Assembly: GCA_035474375.1 (NCBI GenBank) | Contig: DATINJ010000145.1 | Location: 1-64,000 of the forward strand | DNA: 64,000 bases | Direction: 5' to 3' | From: JANNPJ01 sp035474375 | Lineage (GTDB): Bacteria > Actinomycetota > Actinomycetes > Actinomycetales > Kineosporiaceae | Shown here: positions 42,329-51,077 of the stretch, piece after piece | Layout of the letters: every line of letters begins with the position of its first letter | How positions within the stretch are numbered: the first letter of the stretch is position 1 | Notes under the pieces: generated by a model | Database searches by the model: none | Seen by the model: only the letters and a program-made list of their open reading frames with translations | What the model was told of the DNA's origin: nothing | Position numbers and translations under genes: made by a program

Positions 42329-43465
42329 TCAGCGCTGGAGAAAGTCGAGCAGCGGACGCAGCGTGACGTCCCAGGAGTAGTTCTTCCGAACCCAGTCCTG
42401 GGCCAGCACCGAGGTGTCCCGCGGCGACTCCAGCCGCCGGACCAGGCTGTCGGCGAACACTCGCGGGTCGACCGGCGTCCGGTCCAGCAATTCTTCCGGG
42501 ATGTCCTCCAGCCCGGAGGCCCCAACGTCCGTGGAGACGATGTCGATCCCGGCCGCGAGGTACTCCAGGATCTTGATCCGGGAGCCACCACCGCTGAGCA
42601 GCGGCACGATCCCGAGGACGTGCGCGTCCAGCACGGTGGCCATCACCGGCGGATTGGCCAGCAGGGTGATCCCGTCCGTGGCGCAGGCCTGGATCACGGC
42701 GGGGCCAGGGTTGCGCCCGGCGATGGTCACCGTGGCATCCGGGACCCGCGCCTGGACCATCGGCCAGGCCCGCTCGATGAACCAGAGGAGCCCGTCGATG
42801 TTCGGCTCCCAGTCCAAGGCGCCGGAAAAGACCATGGAGTACGGCGGCCGCTGACCGGTGGGTGCCACCGGGCCGGAGAAGACGCCGTTGCGACAGACCA
42901 CCGCACCCTTCCGGACGGCCAGGTGCTGCGCGTCCGCCTCGGTACAGACCATCACCGGGTACCGCTCACCGACGTGTGCCTCGAGCCGGCGCAACAGGCT
43001 GGTTTCGGCCCGCATCGCCACCTTGGCCTTGGTCGAGGTGGCGGCTACCGTCCGCTGTGCCATCAGGTCCGACTCGATGTTGTGCATGCTGACCACCAGC
43101 CGATCGCACCCGACCGCGATGTCGTCCGCGAGGCCGGCCAGGCAGGTGTGGTCGAGGATCGCCACGTCGTAGTGCCCCGAGGCGCCCCGCTCCAGGTTGT
43201 CCAGCAACCGGGCTCCCGCCGTCCGGACGCCGCTGATCGAGCGATAGCGAGGCATCGTCCGCAGGTCCCGAACCGGGTCAGCGGAACCGGTGGTCCGGTA
43301 CAACTCGACCAGCTGCTCACCCGGTCGCTTGGTAAGGACGGCATCCGGACTGACCACGGTGGTGTCGTAGTACGTGGCGAGCTGATCCAGCATCGCCAGG
43401 GTCCGAAGCGTCCCACCCGAGGTGGGGGTCGCGGAAAATTCTTTGGTTACCAGGAGACAGCGCAC
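42329..43465 (-). CDS. GT-B glycosyltransferase (GT4/GT1-like)
   Basis: This 378-residue protein has an N-terminal acceptor half (SATPTSGGTLRTLAML and the DHTCLAGL loop). Its C-terminal half has FSGALDWEPNIDGLLWFIE, VTIAGRNPGP and the donor-binding PLLSGGGSRIKILEYLAAG, a pattern of retaining GT4-like glycosyltransferases. It probably adds a hexose or mannose in exopolysaccharide assembly. It is divergent from the GT2-GMC pair starting at 43689. GTG 43465 is the start; its Shine-Dalgarno (AGGG) is weak. Confidence 0.85.
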   Translation of the reverse strand: MRCLLVTKEFSATPTSGGTLRTLAMLDQLATYYDTTVVSPDAVLTKRPGEQLVELYRTTGSADPVRDLRTMPRYRSISGVRTAGARLLDNLERGASGHYDVAILDHTCLAGLADDIAVGCDRLVVSMHNIESDLMAQRTVAATSTKAKVAMRAETSLLRRLEAHVGERYPVMVCTEADAQHLAVRKGAVVCRNGVFSGPVAPTGQRPPYSMVFSGALDWEPNIDGLLWFIERAWPMVQARVPDATVTIAGRNPGPAVIQACATDGITLLANPPVMATVLDAHVLGIVPLLSGGGSRIKILEYLAAGIDIVSTDVGASGLEDIPEELLDRTPVDPRVFADSLVRRLESPRDTSVLAQDWVRKNYSWDVTLRPLLDFLQR

Positions 43466-43688
43466 CCGATGACCCTAACGGCGGGGCGGCCGCAGACCGG
43501 AACGCGGGGCGTGCGGCTCGAGCCCTCGGCCAGATCGAGTCACGACAAATCTCATTTAGGCAACAAAAGAGGCCAAACGACCTGGTGCGTATCACCGACG
43601 GGTTAACAAATTCTCAAATCCACTTCGCGAGGTGATCAAATGGAGCTAAGGTCCGCTCCCGGGACACTCAAGATCGAAGGGCCCTCAG

Positions 43689-44660
43689 ATGACCGAAAAC
43701 CCGGCCGTGACGGTCTGTATTCCTACATACAACCGTCGCGAACTCCTGGCCGCCAGCCTGCAGAGCGTGCGGGAGCAGTCGTTGGAGAACGTCGAGATCA
43801 TCGTCTCGGACAATGCCTCCACGGACGACACCGGTGACTACGTCAGATCATTGAACGATCCCCGGGTGCGGTACGACCGGCTACCGGAAAATATCGGACT
43901 TTTCGGCAACCTCTCCCGCTGCCTGCAACTGGGCAGCGGGCGTTACCGGGTGATGCTCCCCGATGACGATCTGATGCTGCCGGGCAACCTGGCGGCCAAG
44001 GTTGCCTTCCTGGATCGGAACCCGAGCGCTGGGTTGGTCCATTCGGCGTTCCGGTACCTCGATCAGAACGCCCAGCCGGTCGGTCCGGCCCAGCACTGGT
44101 CCCGGCTGTCCGAGGACACCTTAGAACCCGGTGATTCATTCATCCGTCGGTCGCTGGCCCTCGGCGGAATCGTCTGCGTTTCGTCGGTGATGCTGCGCAG
44201 CGCACTGGTCGCGCAGGAGAAGTTCGACGCGGATGACGGCCCCTACGCCGACATCGCCCTCTGGTTGCGGGTGGCGGCCCGCTCCGACGTCGGTTTCCTG
44301 ATGGCTCCGCTGTCCGGCTACCTGGTCCACGCCTCCTCGGCCAGCTCAGGGTTCTCCCTGGTCGAGGTCACGGACGGGCGGCACACCATGACCGAGAGTC
44401 ACGCGGACGCGACACTGCAGGCACATGGGCGGTTCGTGCAGCGCGCCGATTTAAGTCCGGAACTGCGCATCGAGTTGGCGAAGGTGGTCGCCGACTCGGA
44501 CCGCCGGATGCGCTGGACGATCCGAGCAAACCGAATGTTCGCCCCGAGCACCCTGGCGACGATGAAGAAGGCCATCGGCTGGGGCCAGGGCAGCCTGGCG
44601 CACAAGATGCTCAGCCTGGACGGCACGCAGCCGATCTCGACCCCGCCGACAGCAACCTGA
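43689..44660 (+). CDS. Family 2 glycosyltransferase
   Basis: This 323-residue GT-A enzyme has AVTVCIPTYNRRELLAASLQ, DNASTDDT and the metal site LPDDDLMLPGNL with an extra Asp. The last 80 residues contain a basic helical region. The ATG start has GAAGGG 8 bases upstream. A GMC oxidoreductase gene starts 16 bases after it, which suggests one transcript. Its donor and acceptor are unknown. Confidence 0.85.
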   Translation: MTENPAVTVCIPTYNRRELLAASLQSVREQSLENVEIIVSDNASTDDTGDYVRSLNDPRVRYDRLPENIGLFGNLSRCLQLGSGRYRVMLPDDDLMLPGNLAAKVAFLDRNPSAGLVHSAFRYLDQNAQPVGPAQHWSRLSEDTLEPGDSFIRRSLALGGIVCVSSVMLRSALVAQEKFDADDGPYADIALWLRVAARSDVGFLMAPLSGYLVHASSASSGFSLVEVTDGRHTMTESHADATLQAHGRFVQRADLSPELRIELAKVVADSDRRMRWTIRANRMFAPSTLATMKKAIGWGQGSLAHKMLSLDGTQPISTPPTAT

Positions 44661-44676
44661 AGGGCACGAAGTAACC

Positions 44677-46323
44677 ATGGGCGAGGAGACCTTGGCCGAC
44701 GTCTGTGTGGTCGGCGCCGGTCCCGCCGGGCTGAGCCTGGCGGTTGCATTGGCGTTCGCCGGGATTCGGGTCGTGCTGGTGGAGGGTGGTACCGCCGGAA
44801 CCGCCCGGATCCTGGACGACGTCCGGGCGGAAGGCGAAGAAGCTTACCCGCAGAGTCATGTCTCGCAGACTCGCGCCAATGGCCTCGGCGGCACCTCCGG
44901 GCTCTGGAGTTACCGGATGGCGAACCTGGATCACGATCCCGACGCCGGCGGACGTGGCTGCCGATACGCGCCCCTGGACCCGATCGACTTCGAAGCCCGT
45001 CCGGAGATTCCGCATTCCGGTTGGCCGCTGACCCGCGCCGATCTCGACCCCTGGTACGTCCAAGCGCAGGAAGCCTGTGGGCTCGGCCGGTTTGACTACA
45101 CCCCGGCCGGCTGGAGCACCCCACAGGCACAACCGCTGCCCCTCGACCCGGACTTGGTCGAGACCCAGATGTTCCAGTTCGCACCGGCCACGGTCTGGGC
45201 CGACGACGCCGTCGCGACACTTCGCGCCAGCGACGGAGTACAGATCCTGACCGACACCAACGTGACCGAACTGGAGACCGACGCCGCCGGCACTCGGGTG
45301 ACGGCCGTGCATTGGCAGCGGACCGGCGGCACTACCGGCACGGTCCGCGCTCGATGCACCGTGCTGGCGGCCGGTGGGATCGAGAATTCCCGGCTGCTCC
45401 TGCTGTCGGACCGGACAGTGCGTGGCGGGTTGGGGAACGGCACGGATCAGGTCGGCCGGTACTGGATGGAGCACCCACTGGTCCGCGGCGGGCTGCTGGT
45501 CGCGCCGCAATCGGCCGGGCTCGCCGGCCGGCTCCGGCTGTACGACGCGTTCTGGCAGGACGGCAGCAAGGTGATGGCCAAGCTCTCGGTGAACCCGGAG
45601 CGGATGCGCAAGGAAGGGCTGCTGTCGACCAGCGCCCTGCTGAACCCTCGCGATGAGATCCTGGCCAGTTCTGCCTTCCAGGCGTACACCGCTGTTCGCA
45701 GCCCGTCCGGCAAGGCCGCCTCGCTGGCGGCCAAGGCCCGGCTCGGGGCCAAGATCGCGGCCGGGGCAGCCGACCTGTTGACCGCCCGTAAGGCGATGGG
45801 CGATCAAGTGAACCTCGACCTGAACGGCTGGTCCGCCCGTCCGGACGCCTCGCGCTTCCGGGTCTTCGAGGTGGTCCACCAGACCGAGCAGTCGCCCGAT
45901 CCGGACAACCGGGTGACGCTGAGCTCCGAGACCGACCGTTTCAACCGGCGGATCCCGACCCTCACCTGGCGCTGGACGACGGCGGATCAGGATCGGATCG
46001 CGCGTTCCCGAGACCTGTACGCGGAGAGTTTCGCCGACGCCGGCCTGGGCGAGATGATCCAGAAGGACTGGGATCAGGGCCGACCGCGGCTGCTCGGCGG
46101 CAACCATCACCACATCGGCGGCACCCGGATGTCGAGCGACCCCTCGACCGGGGTGGTAGACACCGACGCGAAGGTGCACGGGGTAGCCAACTTGTTCATT
46201 GCCGGCAGTTCGGTCTTTCCCAGCGGCGGCTCGGTAAACCCCACCCTGACCATCGTGGCGCTCAGCCTCCGGCTGGCAGCCCACGTGAAGCAGGTGCTGC
46301 CCCTGCTTCCAAATCACGCTTAG
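44677..46323 (+). CDS. GMC-type flavin oxidoreductase
   Basis: This 548-residue FAD enzyme has ADVCVVGAGPAGLSLAVALA (GAGPAG at 13-18) and the GMC C-terminal block with the active-site His region GGNHHHIGGTRMSSD, then AGSSVFPSGGSVNPTLTI. GMC enzymes oxidise alcohols or sugars (glucose dehydrogenase, pyranose oxidase, choline dehydrogenase). It is a soluble protein without a signal peptide, 16 bases behind a GT2 gene in the polysaccharide locus. A role in oxidising a nucleotide-sugar or a lipid-linked glycan is inferred from context. Confidence 0.82.
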   Translation: MGEETLADVCVVGAGPAGLSLAVALAFAGIRVVLVEGGTAGTARILDDVRAEGEEAYPQSHVSQTRANGLGGTSGLWSYRMANLDHDPDAGGRGCRYAPLDPIDFEARPEIPHSGWPLTRADLDPWYVQAQEACGLGRFDYTPAGWSTPQAQPLPLDPDLVETQMFQFAPATVWADDAVATLRASDGVQILTDTNVTELETDAAGTRVTAVHWQRTGGTTGTVRARCTVLAAGGIENSRLLLLSDRTVRGGLGNGTDQVGRYWMEHPLVRGGLLVAPQSAGLAGRLRLYDAFWQDGSKVMAKLSVNPERMRKEGLLSTSALLNPRDEILASSAFQAYTAVRSPSGKAASLAAKARLGAKIAAGAADLLTARKAMGDQVNLDLNGWSARPDASRFRVFEVVHQTEQSPDPDNRVTLSSETDRFNRRIPTLTWRWTTADQDRIARSRDLYAESFADAGLGEMIQKDWDQGRPRLLGGNHHHIGGTRMSSDPSTGVVDTDAKVHGVANLFIAGSSVFPSGGSVNPTLTIVALSLRLAAHVKQVLPLLPNHA

Positions 46324-46695
46324 GGCTCGCCCCAAAGTGTTAGGGCTTTTCGGGCACGTCGGACATGTGTGGTGGGCGCCGACATCCCGCCACGTCAGTC
46401 GAAAATGGCTACACCTCGGCGCCTTCCTCGTGAGCGTCTTGATCAGTGGCTCCTTGGTACTGCTATCCCAGTACCAAGGAGCCGCTGATCAAGACGCCGT
46501 CAGCACACCCTGACCGTGGTCAGACACGCCGCGCGTCGCTAGCGCGATGGTCATGAACGAGTGCCGGGAGCGGAAGGGACTGCGTTTTCCGCATCGACGA
46601 TCGTGAGTGTTAGCACCGTGGACTGGTAAAGAAACCTGCACTGTGGACGGCGTTGCGGCAGGGTCACCGGCCATCCCGCTGCCAGCCTCAATGGG
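46324..46695. other. Gap at the right border of the polysaccharide locus
   Basis: I find no supported gene in these 372 bases. They contain the very long hairpin at 46434-46497 and a 14-base palindrome CTGACCGTGGTCAG at 46510-46523, which could be an operator for the cell-wall enzyme pair that follows. Confidence 0.55.
46434..46497. repeat. 29-base near-perfect hairpin
   Basis: Arms 46434-46462 and 46469-46497 are complementary over 29 bases with one T/G wobble and a 6-base loop. The outer part reads GCGTCTTGATCAG and its complement. It starts about 110 bases after the GMC stop. It is longer than an ordinary terminator and has no U-run, so it may be a bidirectional terminator or mRNA end protector, or a mobile palindromic element. 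Confidence 0.75.
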
Positions 46696-47523
46696 ATGGA
46701 TCTTCGGGCAGCGGCGCTGGTGGTCCTTGTGCTGTCGACCGGCTCCGCAAACCAGTACTCCGGCCAGCCCGAGGTCGCCCGGGTCGGCGATGACCGGCAG
46801 CCGTTGATCTCGGCGGCGGTTCCGCGGGCGACGGTTTCGCGGCCGGCCTGGCCGGATCCCGATGTTCGCGCCGGCCTCGGACCTACCTGGCGAATCGGCA
46901 TCCAGGCTCGTCGTCCGCTGGTCCGCCCGCACGGGCCAGGATGCCCGATCGCCAAGGCGGTACTAGCTGCGCTCGATCACCGGCGGGCAGACCAGGTGTT
47001 GCTGGTTCGGGCCAGCGGAACCCGGGCGCAGGTGGTTGGCTGTGAACGAGCGGGCGGCGGATTCCTGCGGACCCTTGGTCCTTTCGCCGGCCGGGTCGGG
47101 CGAAACGGCGTCGCCCCGCGCGGTGAAAAGCGCGAGGGCGATGGTCGAACCCCGGCCGGGATCTTTGACCTCCGGTCCGGTTTCGGGACGGCGAAGAATC
47201 CGGGCTTGCCGGATTCGTTCGGTTGGTTCAAGACCCGGCGCGCCGACGTCTGGGTCGACGACTCGAAGTCCGGGCTGTACAACACCCACCAGGTCAGCCC
47301 GGCCGAGGGTCGCTGGCAGCGAGCCGAGAAGCTCAGGATCAGGCCGTACCGAACGGCTCAGGTGATTGACTACAACCGGGCCCGCACCCCTGGTCGGGGT
47401 AGCGCCATCTTTCTGCATCTCGACACTGGCCGACCGACCGCCGGTTGCGTCTCGCTCCGGGTCAGACCCTTGAGGGCGGTGATGCGATGGGAACGAGCGG
47501 GCGCCGTGATCGCCATCTCGTAG
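46696..47523 (+). CDS. L,D-transpeptidase (YkuD domain)
   Basis: This 275-residue protein has an N-terminal hydrophobic signal (AAALVVLVLSTGSA) and a YkuD catalytic site with His241 and Cys251 in HLDTGRPTAGCVSL. DGRTPAGIFDL is the usual substrate-binding strand. Such enzymes form 3->3 cross-links in peptidoglycan or attach proteins to it outside the membrane. The overlap of its 3' end with the lipoprotein peptidase gene by 37 bases implies coupled expression. No Shine-Dalgarno is clear; the ATG at 46696 directly precedes the hydrophobic signal stretch. Confidence 0.75.
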   Translation: MDLRAAALVVLVLSTGSANQYSGQPEVARVGDDRQPLISAAVPRATVSRPAWPDPDVRAGLGPTWRIGIQARRPLVRPHGPGCPIAKAVLAALDHRRADQVLLVRASGTRAQVVGCERAGGGFLRTLGPFAGRVGRNGVAPRGEKREGDGRTPAGIFDLRSGFGTAKNPGLPDSFGWFKTRRADVWVDDSKSGLYNTHQVSPAEGRWQRAEKLRIRPYRTAQVIDYNRARTPGRGSAIFLHLDTGRPTAGCVSLRVRPLRAVMRWERAGAVIAIS

Positions 47524-48293
47524 GGTGGCTGAGCGGTCTGTGCCTGATCGCTCTTCCGCTGGTCGGCTGCAGTTCAACGGCCGATCCGAAGCTCCGCCCG
47601 GCGACCACGATCACGTCTGCCCAAACGGCCACCCCGGGCGCCGTCACGTCAACCGCGGCGCAGCCCTCGCTCGAACCAACCGTGTCCCCCGAACCAACCG
47701 TGTCCCCCGAAGCAACTGTGTCCCCCGAACCGATCGTGGACTTCGAATGGCGGGTACGTAAGGTCTCGGCGCGGAGCCTCGGTCCGTCCTGGCGCCGTGG
47801 CTGCCCGGTTCCGGTGTCCGACCTGAGGTCGGTGTCCGTCCGGTTCTGGGGCTTCGACCACGCGCCGCACACCGGCGTCCTGATCCTGAATCGCGACGTC
47901 GTCAAACGGACTCGTCGGGTCTTCGCCACGATGTTCGAGCGGAAGTTTCCGCTGCGCCAGGTCCGGCCGGTGAGCGAGTTCAAGGCCGACGACGACCTCT
48001 CCATGGCCGCGGACAACACCTCGGCCTTCAACTGCCGAAAGGCCGTCGCCGCCGGACCCGCGAGTTGGTCCCGGCACGCCTACGGCCGGGCCATCGACGT
48101 CAACCCGGTCGAGAATCCCTACCTCTTCGGCAAGCGGGTGCTGCCCCCAGCGGGCCGGAAGTTCGCCGACCGAAGCCACGCCCGGCGCGGACTGATCCGG
48201 CGCGCAGACCCGATCCATCGGGCGTTCCTCGACGCCGGTTACCGCTGGGGTGGCGATTTCTCGAATCCGGACTATCAGCATTTCGACCGCTGA
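47487..48293 (+). CDS. M15-family lipoprotein D-Ala-D-Ala carboxypeptidase-like (VanY/extensin-like)
   Basis: This 268-residue secreted protein has a lipobox LVGC (Cys28) after a hydrophobic signal, a Thr/Pro-rich linker with EPTVSP repeats, and a peptidase domain holding SRHAYGRAIDVNP (zinc ligands His and Asp) and DYQHFD (third ligand region). It should trim peptidoglycan stem peptides at the outer membrane surface. ATG 47487 is preferred over an in-frame ATG 42 bases upstream because the lipoprotein signal then starts normally. It overlaps the L,D-transpeptidase gene by 37 bases, pairing two peptidoglycan enzymes. Confidence 0.8.
   Translation: MGTSGRRDRHLVGWLSGLCLIALPLVGCSSTADPKLRPATTITSAQTATPGAVTSTAAQPSLEPTVSPEPTVSPEATVSPEPIVDFEWRVRKVSARSLGPSWRRGCPVPVSDLRSVSVRFWGFDHAPHTGVLILNRDVVKRTRRVFATMFERKFPLRQVRPVSEFKADDDLSMAADNTSAFNCRKAVAAGPASWSRHAYGRAIDVNPVENPYLFGKRVLPPAGRKFADRSHARRGLIRRADPIHRAFLDAGYRWGGDFSNPDYQHFDR
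47673..47738 (+). repeat. 18-base tandem repeats in the lipoprotein linker
   Basis: Two exact copies of GAACCAACCGTGTCCCCC (47673-47708), a third with two changes and a fourth diverged copy encode repeated EPTVSP linker units that space the peptidase from the membrane anchor. Confidence 0.8.
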
Positions 48294-48427
48294 ACGCCAA
48301 CCGGATCACCGACGGATAGAGACGTGACTCAGCTGACCCCGCGATCGGGATGGCAGGTGGAATCGAGCCTGTTACATGCTGATGGGACGATAGAGGTCGG
48401 CCCGCACTTTTTCCACGGGAGTGACGA

Positions 48428-49819
48428 ATGACTCAGAACCTGCCGAGATCTGATGGCCACGATGGGGCACACCGCGTTGTCGTCATCGGAACCGGATTCG
48501 GCGGCTTGTTCGCGACCCGAAAGCTACGCAAGGCCCCAGTAGATCTCACGATGATCGGCAGCACCTCTCACCACCTCTTCCAGCCGCTGCTCTACCAGGT
48601 GGCCACCGGCGTGCTTTCGCAGGGCGAGATCGCCCCCGCCACCCGCGAGATCCTTCGTCGGCAGCGCAACGCCCGGGTCGTCTTGGGCGAGGTCACCGAC
48701 ATCGACGTGGCGGCCCGGACGGTCACCTCACGCAACGCCGTCGGCGAGGCCGTGACGCCGTACGACAGCTTGATCGTCGCGGCCGGCGCCGGGCAGTCCT
48801 ACTTCGGCAACGACCACTTCGCCGAGTTCGCCCCCGGGATGAAAAGCATCGACGACGCCCTGGAACTACGCGGGCGGATTTTCGGTGCCTTCGAGATCGC
48901 CGAGCTGATCACTGACCCGGCCGAGGTCGAGGAGTGGCTGACCTTCGTCGTCGTCGGCGCCGGTCCGACCGGGGTCGAAATGGCCGGTCAGATCGCCGAG
49001 TTGGCGCACAGCACGCTGCGTCGTGACTTCCGGAACATCGATCCGACCCGGGCTCGGATTCTGCTTCTCGACGCCGCCCCGGCAGTGCTCGGTTCGTTCG
49101 GTGATCGGCTGTCGGCGAAGGCGAAGAAACAGCTGGAACACATCGGCGTCGAGGTCCAGTTGAATGTCAAGGTGGTCGGGGTGGATTCCTCCGGGGTCGA
49201 CGTCGTCGATCCGGACGGCACGCCCCGACGGATCGCCTCCCGGACCAAGGTCTGGGCAGCTGGCGTGTCCGCCTCTGGGTTGGGCCGGACGCTGGCCGAG
49301 CAGACCGGCGCCGAACTGGACCGGGCCGGCCGCGTGAAGGTGCTGCCGGACACCACCCTGCCGGGCCACCCGGAGATCTTCGTGATCGGCGACATGATGG
49401 CGTTGGACGGACTGCCCGGAGTCGCCCAGGTGGCGATGCAGCAGGGCAAGTACGCCGCCAAGACCATCATTCACCGGCTGAAGGGCGAGGGTGCCCTCCC
49501 GCCCTTCCGCTACCGGGACAAGGGCAGCATGGCCACCGTGTCGCGGTTCCACGCCGTCGCCAGTGTCGGGTCGCGCGTCCGGCTGGCCGGGTTCATCGCC
49601 TGGCTGATGTGGCTGGCGGTGCACATTGTCTACCTGATCGGCTTCAAGAACCGGGTGACGACGCTGATGCACTGGGCGGTCACGTTCATCGGTCGGGGCC
49701 GGTCCGAGCGGGTAGCCACCGAGCAGCAGGTGTTTGCCCGGATGGCCCTGGCTCGGGAGAAAACCGCGACCGATGCCGCCGAAGAGGCCAACATCGACAC
49801 GAAGACCTCGGTCGCCTAA
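48428..49819 (+). CDS. ndh: Type II NADH:quinone oxidoreductase
   Basis: This 463-residue flavoprotein has VVVIGTGFGGLFATRKL for FAD, VVVGAGPTGVEMAGQIAEL for NADH, the quinone-site motif HHLFQPLLYQVATGVLS and a C-terminal membrane-binding segment (FIAWLMWLAVHIVYLIGF). It oxidises NADH and reduces menaquinone without pumping protons, as expected for actinobacterial Ndh. The start has GGGAGTGA. It stands alone after the cell-wall pair with 134 bases between. Confidence 0.92.
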   Translation: MTQNLPRSDGHDGAHRVVVIGTGFGGLFATRKLRKAPVDLTMIGSTSHHLFQPLLYQVATGVLSQGEIAPATREILRRQRNARVVLGEVTDIDVAARTVTSRNAVGEAVTPYDSLIVAAGAGQSYFGNDHFAEFAPGMKSIDDALELRGRIFGAFEIAELITDPAEVEEWLTFVVVGAGPTGVEMAGQIAELAHSTLRRDFRNIDPTRARILLLDAAPAVLGSFGDRLSAKAKKQLEHIGVEVQLNVKVVGVDSSGVDVVDPDGTPRRIASRTKVWAAGVSASGLGRTLAEQTGAELDRAGRVKVLPDTTLPGHPEIFVIGDMMALDGLPGVAQVAMQQGKYAAKTIIHRLKGEGALPPFRYRDKGSMATVSRFHAVASVGSRVRLAGFIAWLMWLAVHIVYLIGFKNRVTTLMHWAVTFIGRGRSERVATEQQVFARMALAREKTATDAAEEANIDTKTSVA

Positions 49820-49901
49820 CTCCTGCAGTGACTCCAGGCACGACGGAATAGAGCACCGCTTCCGGGTGCCACCGATTGAGAGGCTCCTCTAAGGTCTACT
49901 C

Positions 49902-50687
49902 GTGTTACGTACCGTCTCCGCCACCCGCTATGTCACTCCGCTGCGTGAAGGGGGCTCGCTACCCGGCTTGGTCGAAGCGGACGACGACGGGATGTACGTG
50001 GTCAAGTTCCGTGGCGCGGGGCAGGGCACGGCTGCTCTGGTGGCCGAGGTGGTGGTGGGCGAGATCGGTCGCCGGCTCGGCATCCGGGTCCCGGAGTTGG
50101 TCACCGTGGAGCTGGACCCGCAAGTAGCCCGCCTGGAACCGGACGAAGAGGTACAGGACCTGCTGTCCGCCAGCGCCGGTCTGAACCTGGGGATGGACTT
50201 CCTGCCCGGTTCCTTCGGCTATGACGGGATGCACTGGCCACCGCCCGCCCCCGAGGCAGCGGTGATCCATTGGCTGGACGCGTACAGCGCGAACATCGAT
50301 CGCACCTGGCGTAATCCGAACCTGCTGATCTGGCATCGCCAGTTGTGGGCGATCGATCACGGTGCCGCGCTGATCTTTCAGCATGCCTGGCCGCCCGTCG
50401 AGACCTGGGCGCGGCGTCGCTACGACTTCTCCGACCACGTCCTCGGGCCTGTGGTCGGAGAATTGGACGCTGCGACCCTGGACAAGATCGACGCGGAGCT
50501 GGCCAGTCGGTTGACCTCCGACCTGCTGACCGAGGTGCTCGATCTGGTCCCGGATGGCTGGCTGATCGGGATGAACGCGGCGGTCGGTGACCCTCGGGAC
50601 GCCGCTGCTTGGCGGGCGCGCTATTGCGAGTATCTGCTGGCCCGGTTGGAGGATCGACCGTCGTGGCGGAGCGAGGTGACCCGGTGA
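49902..50687 (+). CDS. HipA-like kinase-fold protein (HipA_2 type)
   Basis: This 261-residue protein has an ATP-grasping segment YVVKFRGAGQGT (Lys35). Its catalytic core SANIDRTWRNPNLLIWH carries Asn131, Asp133 and Asn138, with IDHG at Asp152 as metal ligand. It lacks the N-terminal HipA region and the HipB antitoxin found with E. coli HipA. Family members sit next to DUF3037 genes; the substrate is not known. The GTG start is 7 bases after AAGG. Its stop and the DUF3037 start overlap as GTGA, so the two products are made together. Confidence 0.75.
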   Translation: MLRTVSATRYVTPLREGGSLPGLVEADDDGMYVVKFRGAGQGTAALVAEVVVGEIGRRLGIRVPELVTVELDPQVARLEPDEEVQDLLSASAGLNLGMDFLPGSFGYDGMHWPPPAPEAAVIHWLDAYSANIDRTWRNPNLLIWHRQLWAIDHGAALIFQHAWPPVETWARRRYDFSDHVLGPVVGELDAATLDKIDAELASRLTSDLLTEVLDLVPDGWLIGMNAAVGDPRDAAAWRARYCEYLLARLEDRPSWRSEVTR

Positions 50688-51064
50688 CCGCGGTCGTCTT
50701 CGAGTACGCGCTGGTCCGCGCCGTCCCCAGGGTCGATCGCGGGGAGTTCGTGAACGTTGCCGTGGTCCTGTACTGCCAGGCTCGAGACTTCCTCGGGTGC
50801 GCTTGCGGGGTGCAACCGCATCGCATCCTCGCTCTTGATCCGAACACCGACCTGGAGGCGGTGAGCGCCGCGCTGGACGGCATTTGCGCGGTCTGCGAAG
50901 GCCGCCCCTCGGCGGGTGCACCCGGTGCGGGCTCACCACGAGCCCGGTTCGGTTGGCTGACCTCGCCACGGAGCACCGTCGTCCAGGCCGGACCGGTGCA
51001 CTCCGGTGTCACCACCGATCCGGCCGCCGAGCTGACCCGGCTGGCTCAGCGCCTGACGATCTGA
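50684..51064 (+). CDS. DUF3037 family protein, partner of the HipA-like kinase
   Basis: This 126-residue protein begins VFEYALVRAVPRVDRGEFVNVAVVLYC, which is the DUF3037 signature. Its function is unknown; it is regularly coupled to HipA-like genes and could be a regulator or substrate of the kinase. It starts at GTG 50684, overlapping the kinase stop. Three cysteines (CQARDFLGCAC) are clustered near residues 28-36. The flavin oxidoreductase gene follows after 13 bases. Confidence 0.75.
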   Translation: MTAVVFEYALVRAVPRVDRGEFVNVAVVLYCQARDFLGCACGVQPHRILALDPNTDLEAVSAALDGICAVCEGRPSAGAPGAGSPRARFGWLTSPRSTVVQAGPVHSGVTTDPAAELTRLAQRLTI

Positions 51065-51077
51065 ATTCCTGGTCACG

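Noticed and set aside
44611..46335. 574-codon minus-strand open frame opposite the GMC oxidoreductase
   Set aside because: No domain, Arg/Pro/Gly/His/Gln-rich composition; the plus-strand GMC enzyme has N- and C-terminal family signatures.
47673..47738. Possible CRISPR-like repeats
   Set aside because: The units are adjacent without spacers, in frame with codons, and encode a protein linker.
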